Made by a program: the position numbers and the translations under genes. From contig NC_083890.1 in assembly GCF_032452875.1 (NCBI RefSeq), forward strand, positions 46,064,483-46,128,482: a stretch of DNA of 64,000 nt, written 5' to 3'. Each line of letters opens with the position of its first letter. The stretch's first letter is position 1. Shown here one piece after another: positions 10,910 through 21,713 of the stretch. The notes below the pieces were generated by a model. It saw nothing but the letters and a program-made list of their open reading frames with translations, made no database searches and was not told the origin of the DNA. The stretch is from Bos javanicus (lineage: Eukaryota; Chordata; Mammalia; Artiodactyla; Bovidae).

Positions 10910-10997
10910 TTTCTTTTTTTTTTAAATTTATTAATTTTAATTGAAGGATAATGCTTTACAATACTGTGTTGGTTTCTGCCTTACATCAAGGAGTCAT
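10910..10997 (-). mobile_element. Truncated ruminant L1 3' end
   Basis: T-rich reverse tail then 'ttaattgaaggataatgc' and 'tgtgttggtttctgcc'. Only ~85 bp. It directly abuts the following Bov-tA. Confidence 0.8.
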
Positions 10998-11009
10998 ATG
11001 CTTTCTGTA

Positions 11010-11216
11010 CTGGCTTTCCTGGTGGCTCAGACAATAAAGAATCTGTCTGCAGAGTGGGAGACCCGGGTTTGATCTCTGGGTCAGGAAGATTCCCTGGAGA
11101 AGGAAATGGCAACCCACTTCAGCACTGTTGCCTGGAGAATCTCATGGACAGAGGGGTCTGGCAGGGCCACAGTCCATGGGGTCGCAAAGAGTCAGACATG
11201 GCTGAGTGATTAAACC
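11010..11216 (+). mobile_element. Bov-tA SINE
   Basis: Sense tRNA-Glu head (ggctttcctggtggctcag, B box gggtttgatctc) joined to the Bov-A body (ggaaatggcaacccac... tggggtcgcaaagagtc). Tail is short (gtgattaaaccacaa). Confidence 0.93.
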
Positions 11217-11435
11217 ACAATCCTGAAGAATATGGTCCTGTCCTGAGAGAAAAGTCAACTGAACACTGGTCTCACACAGGAAGACTTTCCCCCTCACCAG
11301 CAGCCAGTAAAGGGTGAGCTTAGCTGAGAAGAGCCAAGTGGGTTACTTCGGAGTGTGCCAGGTGGGTGGTGCTCTGGGAGGTCTTGGCTCCTCCTGAGTG
11401 TTGCTTTCTTTTTCACCCTTACATACTTTGAGCAT
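11217..11435. other. Unique spacer between inverted SINEs
   Basis: Non-repeat sequence of 219 bp separating a sense and an antisense Bov-tA. No gene seen. Confidence 0.5.
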
Positions 11436-11654
11436 GTGCATGCTCAGTCACTAAGCTGTATCTGACTCTTTGCAACGTCATGGACCGTAGCCTGCCAGGC
11501 TCTCAGTCCATGGGACTTTCCAGGCAAGAATACTGGAGTGGGTTGCCATTTCCTCTTCCTGAGGATCTTCCCAACCCAGGGATCAAACCAGAGTCTCCTG
11601 TGTCTTCCGGGTTGGCAAGCAAATTCTTTGCCACTGAGCCATCTGGGAAGCCCC
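11436..11654 (-). mobile_element. Bov-tA SINE
   Basis: Antisense: Bov-A end (gctcagtcactaagctgt) at the left, tRNA-Glu head (actgagccatctgggaagcc) at the right. It forms a tail-to-tail inverted pair with 11010-11216. Confidence 0.93.
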
Positions 11655-12228
11655 TACTCATGTAATATGTACATTCTAGGAGTGAAGGAACACGCAGGAC
11701 AGATATTAGATGCCACCGAAATAGGTGTGTGCTTGAAGGAAACACTTCACTTTATATTACTGTATTACACCCGTTTTGGCTTCGGTTTTTATTTTATGCT
11801 TGAAATGTAGGATAAGATTGCTCCTGTTTCAGCTTTTACAGTTACTTCTTTGACCATGTTTGGCTTGGCAGTTAAGAAAAAAAACAGAAGGATTACATTT
11901 CAGTGGCACAACACCTAATCCTCAGGCAAATGATTTGTCCACGCTTAATATAAAGTACTTAGGATGTATTGTCTGATGTAAACACCGGTTCTAATAAAGT
12001 GGTGCCTGAGGTACACTGCTTTAACGCGTAATACCCTATTTGTGTTGGCCTGTACACGTTGGATATAAAGCCGTTATGATAAAATATATCCTCTTTAGCC
12101 TGATAAAAATGAAAATTGGAGTACAGAACTCTCACCAAGAAAGAAAAGACGCTATAAAACACAAAGACCCCTGTGATATTTGTAGTCGGCACAGCAGACA
12201 AGCCAGTCAACACCTCTTCAGATGGAAA
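11655..12228. other. Unique stretch
   Basis: AT-rich non-coding sequence without a recognised repeat. Chance frames on both strands (for example 11959-12213 reverse) overlap and show no domain. Confidence 0.5.
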
Positions 12229-12243
12229 CTACCCAGCTGTCTT

Positions 12244-12574
12244 TTTAAAAAATAATTTAAAATTTTCTTGGTTTATTGGCTGTGCTGGGTCTTTGTCGCT
12301 GCTCTGGCTTTCTCTAGTTGCAGCGAGCAGGGGGTACTCTCGAGGTATAGCGTGCGGGCTTCTTTTTGCGCTGGCTTCTCTTGTCGCAGAGCATGGGGTC
12401 TAGGCTCATGGGCTCAGTAGCTGTGGCTTCCTGGACTCTAGAGCACAGACTCAGTATTTGTGGCTCACGGGCTTAGTTGCTGTGCGGCATGTGGGATTTG
12501 CCTGGACCAGGAATTGAACCTGTGTCTCCTGCTTTGGCAGGTGGATTCTTTACCACCGAGCCACCAGGGAAGCC
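12244..12574 (-). mobile_element. CHR-type SINE, full length, 15-bp TSD
   Basis: 331-bp antisense copy from A/T-rich reverse tail through 'ggctgtgctgggtctttg' to the reversed tRNA-Glu head. TSD CTACCCAGCTGTCTT (12229-12243) pairs with CTACCCAGTTGTCTT (12575-12589), one mismatch. Confidence 0.96.
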
Positions 12575-12589
12575 CTACCCAGTTGTCTT

Positions 12590-13670
12590 GGAGGAGCATC
12601 AGTTTAATCATTTCAGGTACTTTATTTGAATCTAACATTGTACTGAATTCAACGACATTTAGCTGCTCTGTTGTGGGGTTTTTATCACTGGTAAAGAGCA
12701 GCTGCACGGAAGGTGTAGATTTCAAGCACAAAGAAAGGTTAAAGGAAGCAGAAACGATTCCACCTACCCTGGATAGCAATCTCTGCCTTCCAACATCCAC
12801 TTGGTATAACCTTTTTCTCCAGGACCCCGTGCTGCTTAGAAGCACGCGAGGTTAATAATAGCAGGCAAAAAAATGCGAGGCATTTCAAGACGCAACATTC
12901 ATCTTGCCGTTCCACTAATGCGGGGATGACAGAAAGTCACTTTCAACCTCCTTTTCTGCTGCTTCTATTACCTGGGTGTTGCGAGACACTCCTCCAGGTA
13001 CTGGAGAATGATTGCTGTTCAGAGGGTATTATAAGAAAGATAGGCATATTTGCCATTATCCTCATCTGATTTAATGCTTATAAATCAGCAAAACCTCTAC
13101 CTCAGTCCTCTTCTCTTAGTCTCTGAAGAGCAGATGCTCAGTAATAGCCCCATTCACAGTTCATCCGGCAACTCACTTCCCAGACACAGGTGATGGAGAG
13201 CCTTCTCTGTAATTGTAGCTTTAGCCAATGGATGAAAAATCACAGGCCCTGAACTAAAGTGACTTGTGTTTTCAGGTTCTTGCTTCCTCCTGGCTCACTC
13301 TTGACTCCTTAAAGCCTGCAGGAGAGGTGAACTTTGAAATGAGATGCAGTCTTTGGCTTTGGGTTTGGCTTTCTAATTTCTATCTTTCCCAGAAAGAGTC
13401 ATTCAAAGGGCAAGTCTTTGAAGGCTGCTTTGACGTAGATGTTTATTTTTGAGGGTGTTTACAAATAGATCAAGTACTTAAATGCAGGAAAGTATCTTTC
13501 CACTGACTGAAAATCTGGAAGTAAAACTGAAAGCAGGAATGGCAACAAAAGGGAAGGAGGAGGGAGAATGATCCTTTTCTTTCCCTCAGTTTAAGGGGGT
13601 CGTTTCGTCATCACAGCCCTCTTAGGCACCCGTGCTTATCCTCGCTAAAAGCCCCGAACGTGAAGTGGAA
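12590..13670. other. Unique repeat-poor stretch
   Basis: No repeats recognised over about 1.1 kb. Frames present are short (62 codons at 13264-13452) and featureless. It could hold regulatory sequence; no motif cluster stood out. Confidence 0.5.
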
Positions 13671-13671
13671 G

Positions 13672-13872
13672 TGTTTGTCATTTCAGTCGTGTCTGACTCT
13701 TTATGACCCCATGGACTGTAGCCCCGCCAGGCTCCTCTGTCCATGGAATTCTCCAGGCAAGAATACTGGAGTGGGTTGCCATTCCCTTCTCTGGGGGATC
13801 TTCCTGATCCAGAGATCAAACCCGTGTCTCCTGCATTGCAGGCAGATTCTTTACCGTCTGAGCCAGCAGGAA
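13672..13872 (-). mobile_element. Bov-tA SINE
   Basis: Antisense Bov-A end (catttcagtcgtgtctgac) and body, ending with the reversed tRNA-Glu head (taccgtctgagccagcagg). The final bases of the head are missing or diverged. Confidence 0.93.
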
Positions 13873-14520
13873 AATCTGGAAGCCAAGAGACAAAGGTGAC
13901 CACGGCACACACTGATTTCTGTGCCAGGGTGAGTCCTGTGTCCTCCAGCATCATGAAGGGGGCAGCCCAGTCTGTGAGAGGCCTTTCTGGGCTCCCACTT
14001 GGCTCTTCTGGCCCATCAGCCTGGAGCAAGGAGGCCTAAGTTCTAATTCATTGATGGAAACTTGGGAAGGAAGGGCTGGCTCTTCCAGGAACTCTTCCTT
14101 TAGTGCAGGTCTAGATTTAGAACCCAGAGTCCCTCACTTAGGTGAGGCCAGTAGGTATGCGCTCAGGTATTCAGATCAGACCAGGAATGTGCTGGAGCCT
14201 TTCCAGGGCTTTCTCTACCCAGGGGAACTGAATTGTCCTGAAAAGAAGGTCCTTTCCTGGTCAGGTTCCCACCCTCGGGAACGCAGCTGGAAGCAGATGC
14301 CGTGTGAGAGGTCGAATTACAATGGGAGTTACAAGGAGAATCAGGAAATCTTTTGGTTTGCTCTGACAAGAACTTCTCTTTAATCAAATCTTAAATGGTT
14401 TCCTGTTCTTCTTTTTTCCATTGTTGGTTCGATGTCCAGTCATGAAGCTGGGAGATTCTCCTCTGTAACTTTCTGCCCTGTGAGGAGCCACTCATATTTA
14501 CCCTAGACTTCAAATCTTTT
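13873..14520. other. Unique stretch
   Basis: No repeat recognised. A 110-codon forward frame (14051-14383) has no domain, and an overlapping reverse frame has equal merit. Treated as chance. Confidence 0.5.
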
Positions 14521-14534
14521 AAAATAGGTTCCAA

Positions 14535-14835
14535 CGACTTCCCTGGTGGTGCAAGGGACAGGAAGCTGCCTGCAGTGCAGGGGGCAGGGGTTCAGTCCCC
14601 AGTCCGGGGAGATTCCCACGTGCTGCGAGCAACCGGGCCCACGTGCTGCAGCGACTGAAGCCCGCTTGCCCTAGAGCCGGTCCGTCACAACTAGAGAAGC
14701 CGTCACCAGGAAGAGTAGACCCCGCTGGGCGCAACCCGAGAAAGCCCTGGCAGAAAGTGATGCAGACCCAGGATAGTCAAAAATAAAAAAATGAAAGAAA
14801 CAAAAGTGATTAAAAAAAATGACTGTGAAATAAAT
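14535..14835 (+). mobile_element. CHR-type SINE with 14-bp TSD
   Basis: Sense copy: altered tRNA head (acttccctggtggtgcaag), body with 'agagaagccgtcacc', and an A-rich tail. TSD AAAATAGGTTCCAA (14521-14534) pairs with AAAATAGGTCCGAA (14836-14849), two mismatches. Confidence 0.92.
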
Positions 14836-14849
14836 AAAATAGGTCCGAA

Positions 14850-15327
14850 GACTCCATGCCAATTCTTTTGTTGATTTGGAATTTTGTTATTTCATGTCCA
14901 CTACCTCAGTTAAATGAAAGAAGAAGTGGATTTGGTTTACTTATCCAGAACTTTCTTTTTTCATTACAAGTGGTATATTTTAAAGTGAAGCTATTCTCTC
15001 TGATTTTGAGAAACTCCTTCAGAGGATTATGAAGAGGATTTGGTCTTTAATCCAGGTACCTGAAAGAGTGCCTATTATTAGCATCAAGACCCCTATTATA
15101 TGAGCATTAGAGAAAAGGCCACTTGTGTAACTACTCTTTACCAAAGGGGCAGGGACAACAGAAACTTGTGTTGGAATTCAGAATTCTTTTCTGAGGAAGG
15201 AGAAATTGCTTATTCAGAATATGATAAATGTGTGAAAAATGCAATCACAAAACTGATAAGATACCTAAGTGTACTTACTATTTGGTTATCGATAGAAATG
15301 TTCTGGCTGTTGGCATTTAAACTTTCT
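14850..15327. other. Unique stretch
   Basis: AT-rich non-coding sequence with no recognised repeat or gene. Confidence 0.5.
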
Positions 15328-15338
15328 AACCTGCTTTT

Positions 15339-15608
15339 CGGAGAAAGCAATGGCACCCCACTCCAGTACTCTTGCCTGGAAAATCTCATGGATGGAGGAG
15401 CCTGGTGGGCTGCAGTCCATGGGGTCGAGAAGAGTCAGACACGACTGAGCGACTTCACTTTGACTTTTCACTTTCCTGCATTGGAGAAGGAAATGGCACC
15501 CCACTCCAGTGTTCTTGCCTGGAGAATCCCAGGGATAGGGGAGCCTGGTGGGCTGCCGTCTATGGGGTCACACAGAGTTGGACACGACTGAAGTGACTTA
15601 GCAGTAGC
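15339..15608 (+). mobile_element. Bov-A2 SINE, complete dimer, 11-bp TSD
   Basis: Two Bov-A units in tandem: unit 1 from 'gagaaagcaatggcacccc', linker 'cactttgacttttcacttt', unit 2 from 'ggagaaggaaatggcaccc', and a short AGC-type tail (tagcagtagc). An exact TSD AACCTGCTTTT flanks it (15328-15338 and 15609-15619). Bov-A2 has no tRNA head and shares its 3' end with BovB, the presumed mobiliser. Low divergence suggests a young insertion. Confidence 0.97.
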
Positions 15609-15619
15609 AACCTGCTTTT

Positions 15620-15879
15620 AGTCTAAGAGAATATAATTTTTGGTTTGAGAGCTCTCAAACGGGTTCCCAGTTTCCTTTCTGGGTGACTGCACTCTGAGGG
15701 CCATGTCTAGTCAGTAGTTCTCTGCGGTTAGTAACCCTTCAGTTGAGATGTTCACTGTGTTCCGCATCGATGTGGGGGAGTCTGGCAGGGGCACAGGCCA
15801 TGGCGGTGTTGTGTGCTGTTTACTGGGATCTGGGCAGTGCAAGCTTTTATAGGAGTGCGGAAAAGACACTTCTAACAAT
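15620..15879. other. Unique gap
   Basis: No repeat or gene recognised. Confidence 0.5.
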
Positions 15880-16060
15880 CTGGTGGGGACAGGTGGCTGG
15901 CGGATCAGGGCAGGTGGCCAGAAAAGACTTCTTAGAGGAGGTGATATCTGGTTAGACCTTAAGGACAAGCGGGGTTTGGTGAGATGGACAGGCGGGAGAT
16001 TTAGGGCCTTGCCAACAGCATGTTATGCAAGGAAACGTGCATTATCTGTTGCTGCCTGGA
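15880..16060 (-). mobile_element. Possible L2 fragment
   Basis: 'gacttcttagaggaggtgat' followed by 'tggttagaccttaagga' and 'agggccttgcc' resembles antisense L2. Diverged; weak call. Confidence 0.4.
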
Positions 16061-17565
16061 ACTTATCTATCAGGACAGTGCACCGACATTCATGAATACC
16101 AGCAAAACGAACCAGGGTATGAAATCAACCTCTGGTGCAGTTGTGGGGGTTGTAGGGCTGCTGAATCCTCGTGCTTGCCTCCTGTCACCATGCTGTCCCC
16201 ACGCCAATGCAGGCGGAGGGCGATCAAAGGAGAGCTTGAAATTCTTCACGTGCAACGCAGGTTACACAGGACAGTCTGGCCTGAACCTGCCCCGGAGGCC
16301 CTCTGATCCTGTGAAGAAGGTGCGCTTGCTGTTCTGACTCAGGCTAGCCATGGAACTGGGCCTCCTTCCTAGCAGTCATAGAGGTTATTTGCACTGGACA
16401 CCTTTCCAAATGGTCACCTGCTGAAACACCCTCAGGGGCCTTTCAGGAAGATCAACTGCATATGAAACAAGTATTTCCTGCCGCCCTGCCATTTTGTGGA
16501 TTCTGTCGGATAAAATACAGAGACTCTTTTTTTTCCCCCCATCTGCATGATATCCTTTGGTAGTTGTCGCCTCCGTAATAGGGAGCTCTTGAAAGGACCA
16601 AGGAAGATGAGAAAGCAGGTCTGGACCTCTCTTTGGAGATGCTCTGCGGTCTTGAGCAATTTGGTGAAAGAAGAGGGGCAAGTCAGAAGACAGGGGGAGA
16701 GAGGAACTGCAGCGGCCCTGCTCCGAATATAGAAACCTTGGTTTGCTCTCTGGATCTGATTTGGCCTGAGAATGCAGGCATCGGATAAAAATAACAAGTC
16801 ACCCAGTAGAGGACGGATCTCCGGCTTCGCCCCTGCCCGGGGCTGCGCATGCCCAGTACGCGCCTCTTCGGTGGAGAAGCGCCCCACCGCATCCCCCAGC
16901 AGAAGGCCCGAGTGAGAAAGGGCCTGTGTTTGATGTATGAGCTCCGGCTAGCCATCGTGAGTCACCCCAGAACTAGCTGCAGGCAAAACAAAAATCTTTT
17001 GTGATTAATTAGAAAAACTGGACAATTATGAATTGACTGCACACAGCCAGGGTATGGTAATATAAATAGTAATGACTCTGGCAGAGCCGGCCGAAAGCTC
17101 CATGTTTGTGTGAGCTCACTGGAGGAGGGCACATTTTTAAACAGGGAATCTGCTGAAACAGGACAATTCCTGATTTTTGACGATCTGAGGGTCTTGGTGG
17201 AGATTTCAGCTGACACCTTGGAAAGGGATTCCAGTTGACTACTCTCCGACGCGCCTCCAAACATTGGCCTCTGTGCCAAATCGATTGTTCTTTTCTTTCT
17301 TTTTTTAAAAGACCCCAGACATATCCTTTTCAGCAGCTCTGTGAAACCGCTCACATCTTTTGCTAACCTCCCTGCCAGCGCACGTCCTTTGCCTTCTTGG
17401 GGTACTTGCTTCCACTCTTCCACTCTCTGAGGAATGGAACACAGATAACGTTTTTACTCTGAGGCACTTGTTGCTTTAATCTTCAGGGAAAAAAGGAACC
17501 ACTATGGATGAACTGTGTTTATCAGGATAAGGAGAGATCAAAATATTCTAGTAAGTTATGGGATG
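16061..17565. other. Repeat-poor stretch with a CpG-rich patch
   Basis: About 1.5 kb without a recognised young repeat. Contains the CpG cluster annotated separately and two long overlapping reverse frames (16432-16887, 151 codons; 16962-17423, 153 codons), neither with a recognisable domain. No splice-bounded exon could be argued. Confidence 0.5.
16805..16905. promoter_or_regulatory. Small CpG-rich patch with NRF1-like motif
   Basis: Many CpGs in about 100 bp (gcttcgcccc, cagtacgcgcc, gaagcgccccaccgc) in an otherwise CpG-poor window. It includes 'gctgcgcatgccc', close to the NRF1 site. It is too short to qualify as a standard CpG island. A promoter or enhancer role is inference. Confidence 0.35.
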
Positions 17566-17655
17566 GAGGTAGGGAAGGACAGCGAGGCCTGGCGTGCCGC
17601 AGTCCATGGGGTCGCCAGGAGTCAGGCACAACCGAGCGACTGAATAATGACGACA
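17566..17655 (+). mobile_element. BovB 3' terminus fragment
   Basis: Reads 'aggcctggcgtgccgcagtc' and 'gtcaggcacaaccgagcg', the last ~85 bp of BovB in sense (Bov-A shares much of it). The 'ggacagcgaggcctggcg' version favours BovB. Confidence 0.8.
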
Positions 17656-18179
17656 GTGGGATTAATGAGTCATTCTGAGGGACAGAGAGTGGAAGGGTCT
17701 TCAAACCACAGAGCTGAGTGAGATTTTTAAATCCCTTTGGGTGTGAACTCTGTATTTTTTTCCTTGATATAACCTGCCTTTAATTCCCCTAACTGTACCC
17801 CTGCCCTTCCTACCTCCCCCCTCCCCCCCAAAAAAACCCTCACACAGAATAAGCATATCTCACATAGTGAAGCTAAGGAAGATTTCTTTTAAAGGAAATC
17901 CACAATGAAAAATAATTAAACCCCGACAGTGCTTGCAAATGTCAAAATACAAATTTTCCCCAGTGATCTTTTTTTTTTTTTTAACCACCAAGGTAAGCAA
18001 GTTTCCCTGTGTGCTAGGGCAGGATTGTGCAGCCAACAATGGGGTCCCAGACCTAAGAGGGAGACGAGAAAATGCCGGAGAAAATGCCATCTCTCAGAGG
18101 CTCTTTCCTCCAGCACCTACCGCACTGTGATAAAACATCTTCCAGACCTTTGAAACTGGGTATCTGCCGGGCAATTAAC
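17656..18179. other. Unique stretch with C- and T-runs
   Basis: Low-complexity C-rich tract at about 17812-17830 and T-run at about 17970-17983. The rest is unique, with no gene. Confidence 0.5.
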
Positions 18180-18500
18180 TTGCCTTAACGCGCATTGTAC
18201 GTGGCCAAGTGCCTTTTCTGGCCCTCTGTTTGCACTCCCTGGCGTTCTCAGGGCTTTCTATTATTATTCAAGCAGCGCCGCCTCAGTGGTAAACCCATTG
18301 AGCATTCAATCAGTGCAGTAGCTGCTGCGGATAATTAAAAGTTCCCAACCTTTTGCCCCAAGGCCAGGCTAGAGCCAGTCAGAGCGGAGCCAGGTCTTGG
18401 CTGTGGAGGGACCAATCGATCAGCTGATTAACCCTTCTTACTGATTGGTTAGAACTGATTGCATCTCCAGTAAAGAAATCTCTTCGGGCCCTGGGGCACA
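18180..18500. promoter_or_regulatory. Repeat-free block with clustered motifs (candidate conserved element)
   Basis: Repeat-free and locally CpG-containing. An 'accaatcgatcagctgatt' stretch (CCAAT, an E-box CAGCTG) faces an 'actgattggtt' stretch (ATTGG) about 30 bp on. The CTGATT unit appears three times within about 50 bp. 'ggataattaaaag' offers a homeodomain-type TAATT core. The sequence suggests regulation but cannot prove it. Confidence 0.35.
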
Positions 18501-19410
18501 GATGACAACCTTACATTCAGGGTGAGCGTGAGAGCCTTGGTCCTCACTGTCCACAGACAGAGCAGGGAGCGGCAGGGGAGGGCTCCTTGGACGACATTTT
18601 CCAGATTTTTATCTCCTCCCTACTGTTTTCCCTGGACTATCTCAGGTTTTATTTCTAGAGAGGAAAGCTCTGTTGCAGCTTTAGGAATGATGGAGAAGAT
18701 TCCTGGCATAGCACTTGCCTACTCCTTAGCTTGTGACTGAAACGGAGGATTCTTTTCAACCACTGTGTCCCCAAGGGTCCCCTTGCAGAGTGAACAAGAT
18801 CAGGAAATACTGGAGACATACCTTTAATCAATGGGTCCTAGAAGGTTGCGATTGGACCTCTCCACTCTGACCGGGCTGCCATTTGCTGGTTAGTAAATAT
18901 TATCTCTGTGTATGGATAAACAACCTATTTTCAATTGTGCTACATATGGGCAACGTGAGGAAAATGGACTGTATGGGAACAGAGGCATTAAAAAAAAAAA
19001 GACAGCCCTGCATGTCTTTGAAGGGAGTAGCTGAGATGCTATCAGAGGGGACCATAATGGGCAGCTCTTAAAGGCTGATTTATGCGACTTTGGTAGGGGA
19101 GCCCAGCAAGGAGACTCTCCTGTGAAGGTGTTGGCCCTGCAGGTCTCGGGCTTATCATCCTATCTGCGGCAGAAGGGGAAAAAAAGCTGAATTTTGCAAA
19201 GCAAACTCTGCCAATATTATCTCTGCTTCCATCTTCAAGGAGGCCGAGCTCCCCTGACGTCAAAGGCAGGTGGCGGCAGATCCATCAGCGGCTGTCAGGT
19301 TGGGAAACACATGTTGTCCAGAATTCTCCTGATTTGCCCTTATTTGGAGATACTTACCCATGGAACCGCAAGAACCAAAAATCAGGAGACATTTCCAGGA
19401 AGCAAAACAT
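18501..19410. other. Unique stretch
   Basis: No repeats recognised apart from an A-run at about 18991. Short frames only. Confidence 0.5.
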
Positions 19411-19416
19411 TATTCA

Positions 19417-19700
19417 GGCTTCCCTGTTGGCTCAGGGGTAAAGAATCTGCCTGCCAGGGCAGGAGACATGGGTTCCATCCTTGACCTGGGAAGGTCTCAC
19501 GTGCGACCGAGCAGCTAGGCCCACGCGTCACAACTTTGAAAGCCCATGTGACCTGGAGCTGTGCTCTGCAACAGGAGAAGCCCCCCAAATGAGCAGCCCG
19601 ACCACCGCACCTAGAGAGTAGCCCCCGCCCACTGGGACTAGAGAAAAGCCCACCCAGCAAGGAAGACCCTGCACAGCCTAAATAAATAGATAAATACATA
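19417..19700 (+). mobile_element. CHR-type SINE
   Basis: Sense: head 'ggcttccctgttggctcag', B box 'gggttccatcc', body ending 'gaagaccctgcacagcc', and an AAATA-type tail. Confidence 0.93.
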
Positions 19701-20127
19701 CCTAACATGTTCATCTCACAGTGAAGTTGATGGAACAGAACATGGTCTTGTATTCGACTGAGAAGGCTCGTTACAGAAAGATGGCTTTGTTCCATGGGAG
19801 CCCTCAGAGTGGGTTTAGGGACCGAGTCCTGTGTGAGTGGTCAGTCACCGTGGGTTCGGGGCTCCTCGCTTTGAGGGATCTCCTTCTGCACAGGGGCTGA
19901 GGTTAAGCAGCTGAGAGACAAAAGTGGGAAGGTTTTGAGGTCCTTAAAGGAGGAGTAAGTGTTGTAGGAACACCAAGAATGATAGTTATAAAATAATAAT
20001 ATTAATAAAATTAATAACACTGTATATGTAAATAAGTGAACACTTCCAGGAGGACCAAAATGATCTATATTTTTATGACCTTGGATTTATTTATTAACAT
20101 CTTGGTGGCCTTTTAGCCTTTAAGTGA
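19701..20127. other. Unique stretch with AT-rich tract
   Basis: The AT-rich low-complexity segment around 19985-20025 is the only notable feature. No gene. Confidence 0.5.
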
Positions 20128-20183
20128 GGAACCTGGCAGGCTATAGTCTGTGGGGTCACAAAGAGTCGGACACGACTGAGCAC
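20128..20183 (+). mobile_element. Bov-A 3' scrap
   Basis: 'aacctggcaggctatagtc' then 'ggggtcacaaagagtcgg' and 'cacgactgagc'. About 55 bp of the Bov-A 3' end in sense. Confidence 0.82.
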
Positions 20184-20206
20184 TCTTCTTGAGACTGGAT
20201 TAGATC

Positions 20207-20237
20207 ACAAGCACACACACAGGCACACACACACAGG
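20207..20237. repeat. (CA)n microsatellite, interrupted
   Basis: Two short CA tracts separated by gg, immediately before a T-run. Confidence 0.85.
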
Positions 20238-20240
20238 GCT

Positions 20241-20366
20241 TTTTTTTTTTTTTTTTTCTGCCAAGACATGTAGCATGTGGGATCTTGGGTCCCCAGCCAG
20301 GGATTGAACCCATGCTGCCAGCAACAGAAGCACAGAGTCTTAACCAGTGGACCACCGGGGAAGTCC
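20241..20366 (-). mobile_element. Short CHR-type tRNA-Glu SINE
   Basis: Reverse poly(A) (T-run 20241-20256), then 'gtagcatgtgggatcttgg' and the reversed head 'ccagtggaccaccgggg'. Confidence 0.9.
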
Positions 20367-20518
20367 CCCATGGGGAATTTTTAAATGAACTCATAGTTAT
20401 TCAGTTTATACAAAAAAAACATTTTCTGAAATCAAAGCAGAGTTTGTAAAATTTGTGTGTAAACCAGAACTGCAGGCTGTTAGAAGAAAAGAAAACACCA
20501 TCCAACCTAGGAGGCTTG

Positions 20519-20787
20519 CTGCTGCTACTGCTGCTAAGTTGCTTCAGTCGTGTCCGACTCTGTGCGACCCCATAGACGGAAGCCCACAAGGCTCCCCTGT
20601 CCCTGGGATTCTCCAGGCAAGAACACTGGAGTGGGTTGCCATTTCCTTCTCCAGTGTATGAAAGTGAAAAGTGAAAGTAAAGTCGCTCAGTCATGTCCGA
20701 CTCTTAGTGACCCCATGGACTGCAGCCTACCAGGCTTCGCCATCCATGGGATTTTCCAGGCAAGAGAACTAGAGTGGGGTGCCATTG
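20519..20787 (-). mobile_element. Bov-A2 SINE (dimer)
   Basis: Antisense: GCT-type tail at the left (gctgctgctactgctgc), first unit to 'ccatttccttctccagtg', linker 'gaaagtgaaaagtgaaag', then a second unit ending 'gtggggtgccattg'. Near complete. Confidence 0.95.
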
Positions 20788-21071
20788 AGATAATAGCATA
20801 AATTCTGTTAACACCATCATTATTTAGTGAGAACATAATTACACTGACACTGCTAAATATGAAAGGGAAAATAATACAAATATCTATTTTTGGTCTGTTG
20901 GAATCTCACAGTCTATTTAGTGTCATAAATGCCACTTATTAAAATGTCCATGAGGCTGCTTGGATAAAGCAAATTTTACAAAACACTTTGAATAAAAGTG
21001 TTTCTACTTGAAACTGCTTTTTGATGTAAGACTTCTGTGCACAGAAAGGAAAAGTATAAAATAGGTTTTAT
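20788..21071. other. Unique AT-rich gap
   Basis: No repeat or gene recognised. Confidence 0.5.
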
Positions 21072-21273
21072 AGGGCTTTGCTTGTGGCTCAGCTGGTAAA
21101 GAATCTGCCTACAGTGCAGGAGACCTGGGTTCAATCCCTGGGACGGGAAGATCCCCTGCAGAAGGGAAAGGCTACCCACTCCAGTATTCTGGCCTGGAGA
21201 ATTCCATGGACTGTATAATCCATGGGGTTGCAGAGTCAGACACGACTGAGTGACTTTCACTTTCACTTTTAGG
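21072..21273 (+). mobile_element. Bov-tA SINE (CACTTT-tailed type)
   Basis: Sense head 'ggctttgcttgtggctcag', Bov-A body with the subtype marker 'catggactgtataatcc', tail '(tttcac)n'. Confidence 0.95.
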
Positions 21274-21506
21274 TCTTAGAAGAGAAATGAGTAAGACTGT
21301 ATTTGTTAATTTTTTGTGGTTGGAGAAAATTGACTGTATTTGGGAAACCAGGTCATTTATGATAGGTAATGTAACGCAAAATCCATTGACATACTTTCGT
21401 GGTTTTGAGATCATCATTCAGAAATTCTCCCAAGGAAGTGTATATAGTGCATTTATTTTGCACTATTGCATAATTTCTGTTTTATCATAAAAAGAATATA
21501 ATATTT
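21274..21506. other. Unique spacer between inverted SINEs
   Basis: 233 bp of AT-rich unique DNA between a sense and an antisense Bov-tA. Confidence 0.5.
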
Positions 21507-21713
21507 GTGTGTGCTCAGTCATTCAGTCATGTCTGACTCTTTGTGACCCATGGACTGTAGCCTGCCAGTCTCCTCTATGCATGGGATTTCCCAGACGAGA
21601 ATACTGGAGTGAGTTGCCATTTGCTCCTGCAGGGGCTCTTCACAGTCCAGGAATTGAAGCCCCACTTCCTGTGTCTCCTGCATTGGCAGGCGGGTTATGC
21701 ACCACTGAGCCAC
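21507..21713 (-). mobile_element. Bov-tA SINE
   Basis: Antisense Bov-A (gctcagtcattcagtcatg) to the reversed head (accactgagccacc). Tail-to-tail with 21072-21273. Confidence 0.94.

Noticed and set aside
14051..14383. 110-codon forward frame in unique DNA
   Set aside because: No domain, overlapping reverse frame equally plausible, no exon signals.
15100..15591. 163-codon forward frame
   Set aside because: Its C-terminal half is the Bov-A2 at 15339-15608; the N-terminal part is unique AT-rich sequence with no family.
16432..17423. Two reverse frames of 151 and 153 codons near a CpG patch
   Set aside because: No domain recognised, conflicting frames in the same region, no splice or Kozak context I could defend. 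Kept only as a check linked to the CpG finding.
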